Shown here piece after piece: positions 50,520 through 60,100 of a stretch of DNA of 64,000 nucleotides. Source of the DNA: an uncultured Clostridia bacterium. Lineage in GTDB: Bacteria; Bacillota; Clostridia; Christensenellales; Aristaeellaceae. The position numbers and the translations under genes are program-made. The notes below the pieces were generated by a model that was not told the DNA's origin, made no database searches, and was given only the letters and a program-made list of their open reading frames with translations. The DNA lies in the NCBI GenBank assembly GCA_934630705.1, contig CAKTWP010000006.1, forward strand, positions 62,001 through 126,000, written 5' to 3'. Position 1 is the stretch's first letter. Each line of letters opens with the position of its first letter.

Positions 50520-51228
50520 ATGGGGTATCGGGTGGCCATTTGCGATGACAGCCGGGAGGACGCGGCCTTTGAAAACGCGCTGCTTCAGGAAGGGGCGAAG
50601 GCGCGGCAGATTGATGCGGAAGCGGAGCTGTTTTTCTCGGCGGAGGAATTTCTGTTTCATTATGAAGAAAATGCCGCTTATGATATGCTGCTGCTGGATA
50701 TTGAAATGGGCGGGATGGACGGGGTGAGCATGGCCAAGTGCATCCGCCGGGAAAACGCTGCGGTGCAGATCGTGTTCATCACCGGGTATTCCGATTATAT
50801 TGCCGAGGGCTATGAGGTGGCTGCGCTGCATTATCTGATGAAGCCGGTGAGCCGGGACAAGTTGTTTGCGGTGCTGGACCGGGCGGCGGAAAACTGCCGC
50901 CGGAATGCGCGCTGCCTGAATCTGGATCTGGGGGGGCGAGATGATTCGCATCCCGCTCTATACGCTCAATGAAATCCGCTATCTGGATGTGCGCCTGAAT
51001 TATGTGACCGTCCACGCCAAACAGGATTACACCGTCAAACGCCCGCTGGGGGAATTTGAGCGGGAGCTGGACGAGGGCTTTTTCCGGGCGGGCAGGGCGC
51101 TGATTCTGAATCTGCGGCAGATTCGCCGGGCCACCCGGACGGAGGTTTTTCTGGCCGACGGCACGGCGCTGCCCCTGCCCCGGGGCGCATACGAGCTGCT
51201 GAACCGGGCGATTATCGCCCATACGTGA
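50520..51228 (+). pseudogene. LytTR response regulator, frameshifted
   Basis: The first frame (from 50520, GGAGG upstream) encodes a receiver domain: ICDDSREDA, LLLDIEMGGMDGV with the phospho-acceptor Asp, and LMKPVSRDKL. The LytTR DNA-binding domain (IRYLDVRLNYVTVHAKQDY, FFRAGRALILNLRQI) continues in another frame after a run of seven G at about 50931-50937. Removing one G restores one continuous protein of about 235 residues. Without correction the regulator would lose its DNA-binding domain. It is the first gene of a broken signalling-export cluster. Confidence 0.8.
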
Positions 51229-51251
51229 AAAAAACAGGAAAAGGAGCCGCT

Positions 51252-51447
51252 ATGCGCTTTCCTGCCAGACAAATCGACCGGCGAATCGCCGCCTATCAGC
51301 GGGAGCTGATCGAGACCCACTATCAGGAAGTGGAAACCATGTATCGACAGATGCGGGCCTGGCGGCATGATTACCGCAATCATCTTCAGGCCATGAAGGC
51401 TCTGTCCGATCAGGGGGGATATGGAGGGGCTGCGGGCGTATCTGTGG
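51252..51447 (+). pseudogene. GHKL sensor histidine kinase fragment
   Basis: Behind AAAAGGAGCC an ORF reads through a coiled helix (IETHYQEVETMYRQMRA) into the H-box RHDYRNHLQAMKAL of AgrC-like kinases. A run of six G at about 51414-51419 then shifts the frame; with five G the reading would go on as QGDMEGLRAYL, still kinase-like. After codon 65 the sequence changes abruptly into an ABC-transporter membrane domain, so the GHKL ATPase is deleted. Confidence 0.75.
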
Positions 51448-52500
51448 AGCGATCTGGCCGATCTGCTGCTCACGTTTCTGCGCAATGGCATCGGCTACTG
51501 GTATCTGCTGCATATTACCCTGAAAAACGGCTTGCCGGCCGCCCAGTTTCTGCTGTACTTTTCGGCGCTCAGCGGCTTTGGCACCTGGGTGACGGGCATC
51601 CTTGCCCAGTTGTCCGAGCTGCAGCAGGAAAGCCTGGATATTTCCGTGCTCCGGGAGTTTCTGGAATATCCCGAACCCTTTGCGCTGGCGGGCGGCGATC
51701 CTATCCCCACGCCTGCGGACGGAAAATATGAGCTGCGGCTGGAGGATGTGTCCTTCCGCTATCCCGAGGCGGGGAAGGATACCATTTCCCATCTGAGCCT
51801 GACCATCCGGCCCGGAGAAAAGCTGGCTATTGTGGGCCTGAACGGCGCGGGGAAAACCACGCTGGTAAAGCTGCTGTGCGGCTTTCTGGATCCCACGGAG
51901 GGCCGGGTGCTGCTCAACGACAGGGATGTGCGCTCCTTCAACCGAAAACAATACTATGGTTTGTTTTCTGCGGTCTTTCAGGACTTCTCCGTGCTGGGGA
52001 CCACCCTTTCCCAGAACGTGGCCCAGCAGATGGATGGCATTGATACGCAGCGTGTGCGGCGGTGTCTGGAGCTGGCCGGACTGACGGAGAAGGAGGCGGC
52101 GCTGCCCAAGGGACTGGATACACCCATTGGCCGGCGGGTGTATGAAGACGGCGTTGAGCTGTCCGGCGGGCAGACTCAGCGGCTGATGCTGGCCCGGGCG
52201 CTGTATAAGAACGGCGCTATTCTGGCGCTGGATGGGCCTACCGCCGCCTTGGATCCTATTGCCGAGGATGATATTTATCGCAAGTATAACGCTATGGCTG
52301 CCGGGAAAACGGCGCTGTTCATCTCCCATCGTCTGGCGTCCACTCGCTTTTGCGACCGGATTCTGTTTTTGAAGGACGGCCGCATTGCCGAGGAAGGAAC
52401 TCATCAACAGTTGTTGGAAAAGAACGGCGAGTATGCCCGCCTGTTTGCGGCGCAGAGCCGGTATTATCAGAAAGGAGGGGATACGCATGAAGCAGAATGA
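51448..52500 (+). pseudogene. ABC exporter half 1 (membrane domain truncated, ATPase intact)
   Basis: The frame contains only the last membrane helices (LADLLLTFLRNGIGYWYLL onwards), followed by a complete ATPase: Walker A VGLNGAGKTTL, signature LSGGQTQRLMLARAL and a Walker B reading LALDGPTAALDP, in which Gly stands where the catalytic Glu is normal. The 5' 250 codons, including the start, are missing and replaced by the kinase fragment. It resembles exporter pairs for peptides in Oscillospiraceae-type bacteria. The partner gene begins within its last codons. Confidence 0.78.
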
Positions 52501-54421
52501 AAAAGAAAAGAAACCGATTTCTTTTGCGGAGGCATGAAAGCTGAACAGACGGGCCATGGCCCTCTGGAATCAGCGTGCCCCGAAGCTGCTGCGGGCGGAA
52601 GGACTCAGCTGCCTGTTCCAGGCATTGTCGCCCCTGTCCGCCATCTGGTTTTCCGCGCGGCTGATGGACGAGCTGGGCGGAAGCCGCGATCCCGGCCATC
52701 TGGCCTTCTGGGCCGCCCTGGCTCTGGGCTGTGCGGCGCTGCTTTCCCTGATTGGCAGCCTGCTCAACCGCTGGGCTCGAACGGAAGACATTATGAGCTA
52801 TTGGCAGAACGAGCGGACTTTTGCCGATAAGATGATGCAGCTGGATTACGCGGATGTGGACCGGCAGGAGGTTTACGATCTGTATAGCCGCATTCGTCAG
52901 AATGCCCGCTGGAGCATGCTGGGCATGCAGCAGGCGCTGGCCTTGTTCCAGCCCATGATGGCGGCGCTGATGCAGAGCATCGGCGGGATCGGCCTGTCCG
53001 TTACACTATTTACCGCCCGGGTGCCGGAAAATTCGGCCCTTTCGTTTCTCAATCATCCCCTCGCGGGCGCAGCCGTGCTGGCGCTGCTGGTTGGCATTAC
53101 GCTGCTGGTTCCGCTGATTGCCACGAAGCGGGACCGGTACTGGATGCGCTTTGCCCAGAACGCCCGCATGGGAAATCGCGTTTTCAGCTTTTATGGCTTT
53201 ATGGCGCAGGACCGGAAACGGGCGCTGGATATACGCATGTATGATCAGCAGAAACAGATCTGTGGCCCCATGCTGGAATTGGACGACGGCTTTGGCCCCC
53301 AATCTCAGATTGCCCATGATGCCCGGGGGCCCATGGGCGTGCTGACCATGCTGGAAGCGGCGATTGGCGCGGTAGTGACCATCGTGGTGTATCTGTTCGT
53401 ATGCCTGAAGGCGTATGGCGGAGCGTTTGGCGTGGGTGCGGTGACCCAGTATGTGGGCGCGGTGACCAGCCTGTTTCTGGGCTTTTCGGCGCTGCTCAAT
53501 CAGCTGGGCCTTATGCGCAACAACACGCCCTTCCTCCGGGAAACATTTGAATTTCTCGATCTGCCAAACACCATGTATCAGGGCAGCCTGACCACCGAAA
53601 AACGCTCCGACCGGCAATACGAGGTGGAGCTGCGGGATGTGTCCTTCCGCTATCCGGGCAGCGAAAGCTGGGCCCTGCGCCATGTGAATATGAAATTCCG
53701 GGTAGGCAGTCATCTGGCGGTGGTGGGCAAAAATGGCAGCGGGAAAACCACGTTTATTAAGCTCCTGTGCCGGCTTTATGATCCAACGGAGGGCCAGATC
53801 CTTCTCAATGGCATCGACATCCGCAAATATCGCTATGCGGACTACATTCGGATTTTCTCGGTGGTGTTTCAGGATTTCTAGCTGCTTGCGCTGCCGTTGG
53901 GGGAAAATGTGGCGGGCGCGGCGGATTATGACCGGACGCGGGCTACGGATTGCCTGAACAAGGCCGGATTCACTGATCGGCTGGCGGGGATGCCCTTGGG
54001 GCTGGACACGTATCTGTATAAGGATTTGGAAAAGGAGGGCGTGGAAATCTCCGGCGGCGAAGCGCAGAAAATCGCCATTGCCCGTTCCCTCTATCGAGAC
54101 GCGCCCTTCATCATCCTGGATGAACCTACGGCGGCGCTGGACCCGCTGGCTGAAGCGGAGATTTACGCCAAGTTCAAGGACATTGCCGGAGACAAGACCG
54201 CCATTTATATCAGTCACCGGCTGTCCTCGTGCAAATTCTGCGATGAAATCGCGGTGTTTGACGAGGGACAGGTGGTACAGCAGGGAAACCACGATCAGCT
54301 GCTGGCGGCGGAGGATGGGCTATATCATGCGCTGTGGCACGCGCAGGCCCAGTATTACGCGCAGGAAGCCGCCAAAAAGGCAGCTGGCGAAGGGACGGCG
54401 TGCGTCGATTCGGAAGGCTGA
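52487..54421 (+). pseudogene. ABC exporter half 2 with two nonsense codons
   Basis: A strong AAAGGAGGGG site precedes ATG 52487. The frame reads MKQNEKEKKPISFAEA, then TGA (52535-52537, probably from CGA), then continues KLNRRAMALWNQRAPKLL without a shift. It runs through a full six-helix membrane domain and Walker A VVGKNGSGKTTF to a TAG at 53879-53881 just after VFQDF, where Ser is normal. The same frame then goes on through signature ISGGEAQKIAIARSL and Walker B FIILDEPTAALDP to 54421. Two independent nonsense mutations show decay. Confidence 0.85.
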
Positions 54422-54440
54422 CCGCAGTAAAACCAATCAA

Positions 54441-54479
54441 ACAGGCCCTTCGCACAGATGCATGCGAAGGGCCTGTTCT
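54441..54479. terminator. terminator between the broken exporter and the GNAT gene
   Basis: ACAGGCCCTTCGC (54441-54453) pairs with GCGAAGGGCCTGT (54465-54477); T residues follow. It lies between convergent genes. Confidence 0.8.
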
Positions 54480-54490
54480 TTAAGGACGCA

Positions 54491-55015
54491 TCAGAAAGCG
54501 TCTTTCATGATTTCGTCTTGCAGATAGCGGTTAAATGCGTCATAGTCTTTCTGCGTCAATGGCGCAGGAGCGCTCATTACTACCAGCGCATGGCCATGAT
54601 TTCCCGGATGATAGGGCGGATGCACATGGGGAAAGGGATTGGGCACAAAGCCGCAGCGCTCATAAAAGCCCTTGCGCCGCAGGGAGATTTCGTCAATCGG
54701 CGGATCAATCTCCAGCATCAGCGGATGGGCCTGCAATAGCAGGGCCAGCGCCCGCTGGCCATAGCGCTTGTTTCGCATTTCAGGCAGGATACAGAAATGC
54801 TCGATATAGCGGAAGTCACCGATTTTCCAGGAAAGTGCCTCGCCAATGAACATGCCATCCTGGCAGATCGCGTCAAAATGATAGGCGGGATGGCGCATGA
54901 TCGCCCGTTGGGATGGCATTTCGCGCTGTTCATGGGGCGGAAAGCTGAGCTGATAAAGCGCCATGGCCTGTTGAAACAGCGGATGCTCGGGGAAGGTGAT
55001 GCGTTCCAAATGCAT
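54491..55015 (-). CDS. GNAT-family N-acetyltransferase
   Basis: The 174-residue protein has the GNAT core: FRYIEHFCILPEMRNKRYGQRALAL contains the acetyl-CoA pyrophosphate loop (RNKRYG), and RRKGFYERCGFVPNP is the usual beta-6/beta-7 region. ATG at 55015 was preferred over 55024 because AAAGGA is spaced correctly for it. The acceptor substrate is unknown. Confidence 0.87.
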   Translation of the reverse strand: MHLERITFPEHPLFQQAMALYQLSFPPHEQREMPSQRAIMRHPAYHFDAICQDGMFIGEALSWKIGDFRYIEHFCILPEMRNKRYGQRALALLLQAHPLMLEIDPPIDEISLRRKGFYERCGFVPNPFPHVHPPYHPGNHGHALVVMSAPAPLTQKDYDAFNRYLQDEIMKDAF

Positions 55016-55059
55016 GGGCGACATCCTTTCGATCGATGGACGGGATGGATGAGGGCGGC

Positions 55060-56001
55060 TTATTTCCAGCGCCGGAAATATTTCTGCACCACCTGATCCT
55101 CTGTTTCCCCCTCCCGCAGCGCCCGCAGCAGCACGATATAGCGCTGGTTATGCGCGTCGTCATAGCAGGTGACCAGCGTGAGCAGCCGATCGCCGTATTG
55201 CGCGTCCACGTTCAGGTGGATTTCAGACAGCTCTCTGGCCCGCTGGATAAATTCGTCAAACTGCTTTTCGCCGCTGAAATTGCGGATGTAAAAGCGAAAA
55301 TAATCCGTGGCGGGAATGATGGAGCAGGGAAACATGGCAATGGGCACATAGGTGCCCGTTTCATAGATGGTATCAAAGGTAACAAACGGATTGGCGGACA
55401 GCTTTTCCCAGGAATTCATCTGCCGCAGCTTGCCAAACATCTGGCCGTTTTTCATGTTGTGGCCGTAGATCAGCAGGTTGTCATCCCGGGGGGAGATGCT
55501 GCAGTATTCATCCAGGAAGGGCGCGCCATTCATGTTCATCTGGCCATTGAAATCCCGGGTCATATAGAAGCTGTTATCCCGCTGCACCACGGCGAAATTG
55601 ATTTCCGCGATGCAGTTCACTTTCAGCCAACCCACGGTGTCGCTGTTTTTTTCCACCAGCTTCTGATACCGGGCCAATACCCGGGGGGCCTGGGTGGGAG
55701 AAGGTGATGGGGTGGCGGCCCGGGCGGCGATGGGGGTGGCGGGCGCGATGGTGGGCGCTTTGGTGGCAGCTCGGGCGGCAGCCGCATCCGCAGTGGGCGC
55801 AGGCGTGGGCGAGGCGGTTGGCGCTGAGGTTTGCATCAGCAACGCCTGATTCTGCCGGTTGATCTGCTGAATCTGGATGGCCTGCACGATATATCGCCCC
55901 AGAAAAAACAGGCTGCATGCCAGCAGTCCCAGGGCTACAATCACCCGGCCGATGCGCAGATGGCGGCCTGCTTTTTTTCTTCTGTTCATGCGCCTGGCCA
56001 T
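55060..56001 (-). CDS. class B sortase
   Basis: The 313-residue protein has a basic start, one membrane anchor (VIVALGLLACSLFFLGRYIV), an Ala/Pro/Thr-rich spacer (about residues 55-110) and a sortase B domain. The catalytic His is in LIYGHNMKNGQMF, the Cys in LLTLVTCYDD and the Arg in NQRYIVLLRA. Class B sortases attach proteins to peptidoglycan or build pili. The substrate is not evident here: the SdrD-B protein at 17.5-20.9 kb has no visible sorting signal. The gene has its own consensus promoter. Confidence 0.93.
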   Translation of the reverse strand: MARRMNRRKKAGRHLRIGRVIVALGLLACSLFFLGRYIVQAIQIQQINRQNQALLMQTSAPTASPTPAPTADAAAARAATKAPTIAPATPIAARAATPSPSPTQAPRVLARYQKLVEKNSDTVGWLKVNCIAEINFAVVQRDNSFYMTRDFNGQMNMNGAPFLDEYCSISPRDDNLLIYGHNMKNGQMFGKLRQMNSWEKLSANPFVTFDTIYETGTYVPIAMFPCSIIPATDYFRFYIRNFSGEKQFDEFIQRARELSEIHLNVDAQYGDRLLTLVTCYDDAHNQRYIVLLRALREGETEDQVVQKYFRRWK

Positions 56002-56041
56002 GCGTTTTTGCCCCCGCTTTCCCTTTTGAATGCTTTTTTTT

Positions 56042-56070
56042 ATTATAAACGCTGCGTTTTTTTCTGTCAA
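56042..56070 (-). promoter_or_regulatory. consensus sigma-A promoter of the sortase gene
   Basis: On the minus strand TTGACA (56065-56070), 17 nt, TATAAT (56042-56047). Both hexamers are perfect and the spacer is A-rich. Confidence 0.9.
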
Positions 56071-56113
56071 TGAAAAAGGCTGCTGCACGGGCGGTTTCGC
56101 CCGGGCAAAATGC

Positions 56114-56140
56114 ACCCTCCCGTCCGCAGCGCATAGAATG
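56114..56140 (+). promoter_or_regulatory. candidate sigma-K promoter of the LysM gene
   Basis: AC (56114-56115), 16 nt, CATAGAATG (56132-56140) fits the sigma-K pattern AC-N16-CATAnnnTA except for the last base. No sigma-A promoter is visible before the gene. LysM proteins such as SafA are made in the mother cell, which makes the match plausible. Confidence 0.4.
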
Positions 56141-56173
56141 GGAGGGAAAACCAAGAAAGGGGTGGCATTTCCC

Positions 56174-56890
56174 ATGAGCACCAACCAGGAAAACGCATCT
56201 CAGAACTGCGCCTATGAATACACCGTCCGCCGGGGCGACAGCTTCTATCTGATCGCCCATCGTCAGGGCGTGACCCTGCGGGATCTGCTGGCAGCGAACC
56301 CGGACATCCCGCCCTCCCGGCTGACGGTGGGCGATGTGCTGTGCATTCCCTATGGAGAGGATGTGCAGCGTCCCGCGGGAGAACAGGAAAGCGGCAGCAA
56401 TAGCGGTACTGCGGGAAGCAGCGGCAGCGCGGGCTCCACGGATGGCGCTACCGGCGACACGGGCGCGACTGGAAACGGGGGCACGGCCGGCGGCGATACG
56501 GGCTCTTCCGGCGGCACGACCACCACGCCCACTGAGCCGGAAACGCCAGCCCAGCCCGAAACCCCTGCCTGCCCGCCCAACCGGCGCACCATCGTGCAGG
56601 AAGGGCAGACGGCGGGAGATTTGCAGCTGCGATACGGCCTGAGCTATCACACCCTTCAGGATGCAAACAGCCAGGTGGATCTGGAAACGATCAAGGGCGG
56701 CGATGTGGTGTGCATCCCGGAGGCCAACGTTCCCTGCCCGCTGCCGTTATGCGTAACGCTGGGGGAAAATGATACCCTGGAATCCGTAGCGGTTACATAC
56801 AATCTGCCCATCGCTGCGCTGCTGCGCGCCAATCCCTGTCTGGCCCCTGAGGACTTCACTGCCGGCACGCAGATTCGCCTGCCGAACTGA
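56174..56890 (+). CDS. LysM-domain protein, probable spore or cell-wall surface protein
   Basis: The 238-residue protein has three LysM domains: residues 15-58 (YTVRRGDSFYLIAHRQGVT), 140-184 (TIVQEGQTAGDLQLRYGLS) and 192-238 (VTLGENDTLESVAVTYNLP). A Gly/Ser/Thr-rich linker (about 65-125) joins the first two. There is no signal peptide, as is usual for spore-coat LysM proteins made inside the mother cell. ATG at 56174 follows AAAGGGG. A sigma-K-like promoter supports a coat role, but a general peptidoglycan-binding function cannot be excluded. Confidence 0.83.
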   Translation: MSTNQENASQNCAYEYTVRRGDSFYLIAHRQGVTLRDLLAANPDIPPSRLTVGDVLCIPYGEDVQRPAGEQESGSNSGTAGSSGSAGSTDGATGDTGATGNGGTAGGDTGSSGGTTTTPTEPETPAQPETPACPPNRRTIVQEGQTAGDLQLRYGLSYHTLQDANSQVDLETIKGGDVVCIPEANVPCPLPLCVTLGENDTLESVAVTYNLPIAALLRANPCLAPEDFTAGTQIRLPN

Positions 56891-56899
56891 CGGAAAAAC

Positions 56900-57143
56900 A
56901 AAAGGGGGGCGGGAGGCGGTTCTTTGTGACAAAAGCCCCCTCCCGTACCCACTCAAGAAAGCCGCAGGGGATGAAAGCGCTTTTTAAATAATGTGCCCCA
57001 GATGGGCAAAAAACGATAAAATCTCATCTTCCCACTCAGGGACACATTGCCGATAAGGCGGAAAGCATCTATCTCCATGGCTTTCCTGGAAAAGAAGCGC
57101 GGGGGAAAACCGTTCTTGGCCGCAAGAATGGTTTTCCCCCGCG
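56900..57143 (-). repeat. compound hairpin repeat, copy C
   Basis: Read on the minus strand, directly after the addB stop, come hairpin 1 (57097-57143, GCGGGGGAAAACC with complement), a linker CCAGGAAAGCCATGGAGAT, hairpin 2 (56989-57048, AATGTGTCCCTGAG against its near-complement) and then GCTTTCATCCCCTGCGGC and a third stem near 56912-56945. The order and linker match copy A. It probably includes the addB terminator. Confidence 0.75.
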
Positions 57144-57155
57144 TTGCTGCAAGGT

Positions 57156-60100
57156 TTACGGATTGATCCGGGCAAGCAGCTCGTCCAGATCCATGTCCTG
57201 CATCACCTGTGCGTTTCCCTGCTTCTGGGATGCGTCGGCGCGGCAGATGGCGGCGTAATCGCAGTTTTCGCAGGGGCCTTTTCCGTCCTTGCCGCACAGG
57301 GGCCTGGGGGCAATTTCCCCGCTGCGCATGCGCTCGGCCAGCCTGCCCGCCATTTTCTCCGCATGCCCAATCAGCGCCTGCAGATCGGCCAGCGTGGCCA
57401 GCATGGCCCGCTTGTCAAATTCGCCTCCGGTGGTCATCACCTTGGGCAGCGTCAGGGGCGGCGTGCCATCGTCCATTTTCTGCAAAATGGCCGCGTCCTT
57501 CAGCGCCAGCCCTTTCAGGCTCAGGGCCCGGGCCAGCGCATCCTCGATTTGAGCGGTCTCTTCCGTGTCCGGCAGCAGCGGATCCGCTACCCGCATGTAA
57601 AATGCTCCTGCGGGCTGCGCGCCTTCTTCCGTGCCCAGTGCCGCCTGCAGATACAACAGCAATTGCAGCTGCGCTCCCCAGAAAATCCTGGCCGGATCCA
57701 GCCTTTCCGCGCCGGATTTGTAGTCCACCACCCGCAGATACACACCCTCATCCCCGGCATAGCGATCGATGCGGTCAATGATTCCCCGCACATATACCGT
57801 TTCGCCGCTTTCCAGATGCAGGGGAATGGGCGGGATGCCGCCGGGATAGCCGAAACGCACCTCCGCAAAGGCCGGAGAAAAGGCGCTTTGCCGTGCGCCC
57901 CTGGTAAACGTCCAGGCTACCCGCCGCAGCACCCGGCGGTATTTGTCCCCCAGAGCCCGCATCCGGGCGCTGTCGCCCATTACGCCGGAAAGCAGCTGGT
58001 CAAACAACGGCTGAGCAGCCTGATCGATGGCCGCATCGCAGGTTTTTTTATCGATTTTGGGCCATGCGGGCAGGGTAGGCAGCAGCCGGGTGAACCCTTC
58101 CAGCGCGCTGTGATAGAAATTGCCAGCGTCAATGGGCGTCAGTGTCCATTCCTTCCGGGGACGGGGGGATAAGCCCTGCTCCACGAAATGCCGGTAAGGG
58201 CATACGGCGAAGCTCTCCAGCCGGCTTACAGACATCACCCGTTCCATAAACAGCGCGTGAGTCACCTGCCGGGGCAGGGGCGGCGGCACAGCAGGCGCGG
58301 CAAAGGCGGCGCGCAATGCGGCGGCCTGATCCCGGGTTTCCGGAGCCTGGCATAGATAGCGCCATGCTTCCAGCCATTCCCCCTGAAGCTGGCCTGCGCG
58401 CATCTTTTGCCCCAAAGCATCCAATGTCGGGCCCGGCGATAGCGGCAGCCGGGCGGCGACATGCTGGCTCACGCCCCCTTCCTCCACCAGCGCGGGAAAC
58501 AGCCGCCGGATATGGGCCAGCTGGGCGAAGGGTCGCAGCGCCCCGCCGTCCTGGGTGGCCTGCGCCCGGGTCAGATAGAGATACTCCGTGGGCGCGCTCA
58601 GGGCCTTCCATACGTCCAGCCGGGCCAGACAATCCTTGCCCTCGTCGTTCAGGGCCAGATAAGCGTGCAGCGCCTGCTGGGCCTGCTCCTGCTCCTCATC
58701 GGTGAGCAGCCCGGGCGCAGCGGCGGAGAGAATGCCGTCAGTCAGGTTCATCAGAAACAGCACCCGGGGCCGGGCCAGGGGCAGCGAGCCCAGAGGCCCG
58801 CACATGACCGCGTCCCCGGATGGGGGCAGGGAGGACAATTCGCAGGCCTCCAGCCCCGCCTCCAGCCAGCTGGACAGCTGCCTGGCGGACACCTTCGCGT
58901 TTCCCAGCAGCGCATAGGCCTGAGACAGCAGCTGCATCAGCGCATCCCACACCTGCTTGGCCTGCACGGCCTCTGCCGCCATGTCCTCCGCCAGCAGCTG
59001 CTCCTGGGTTTCCTGCAGCTGGGGGTATACCTGGGCTTCATCCAGATATGCATAGATCATCCGCAGCGCCTGCCCCGCATCCGGGGCCTGGGCCAGCGCA
59101 TGCCGCAGCGCCTCCATGGGCGCAATCAGCCGGGCCCGGGCGTCCTCAATGGCGGTGCGTTCTTCATCGCTGCCGCGGGTAAAGGGAGACAGCCAGTGCT
59201 TTCCCCGGATACCGTAAGAGAGAATATAATTTTCCAGCAGCCAGCATTCCTGTTCATCCAGGGGAGCATAGCCGGATTTGATCACCCCGATCATGTCCGT
59301 GGCCGGATATCCTCCGCCGATGGCCGCCAGCGAGGACAGCAGAAACCGCGCTGCCCCATGGCTGGCCGCAGGGAGCTTGCGGGCGATATAGGCGGGAATG
59401 CGGTAATCCGCCAGCACGGTGGAAAGCAGGCCCGCAAAGCCGCTGTCGCCCATCACCACGGCCATATCCCCAAACGCCACGCCCCGTTCATGGAGCAGCA
59501 GCATTTCCTGCGCGGCAAAATGTGCCTCGAAATAGGGGCTGGGCGCGGCGAATAACCGAATGCGGCCGCAGGGACCCTCCCAGGGCGTGCCGGGCACGCA
59601 CAGATACTCCCGGCCCAGATGGCTCAGCTCCGGCGCACGCATGCCATCCGCAGCGGGCACCATGGAAAACGTGCAGGGGATGGCCGCCTCCTCTGCCGCC
59701 CGGCGCAGCCGCCCTACGCTTTCCAGCACCGGGGCGAAGGTGTCCTGCCGCTCCAGGGCGATCAGCACGGTCGTTTCCGCCGCCTGGGCGCTCAGGGCCA
59801 GCAGCAGATGGTTCATCTGTCCGGTGAGCACGTCAAAGCCATAGACGATTACCTGTGCGTCCTGAGCGATGCCGCTGTCCGGCAGCCGGGCCAGCATGGC
59901 GTCCTGTACGTCCTCCCCATCCACAAATTGCCCGGCAAGCTGCTCTTCATAAGCCGTGAACAGCAGCGCCAGATCCTGCAGCTTATCCCGGGCCGCGCCT
60001 TCGGTCAGAGCGTCTGCGTGTGCCTGCAATTGATCCGGGGATACGCCTGCACGCTTGAGATCGGCAATCAGCGTGCCCGCCCGTTGGATAAAGCCCTGCT

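Noticed and set aside
53879..53881. In-frame TAG in ABC exporter half 2 read as a recoded amber codon
   Set aside because: The same gene also has an in-frame TGA, its neighbours are frameshifted, and nothing else suggests suppressor use, so nonsense mutation is simpler.
55060..56001. Sortase acting on the SdrD-B protein of this window
   Set aside because: No sorting motif or C-terminal anchor is visible in the repeat protein, and the genes are 34 kb apart.
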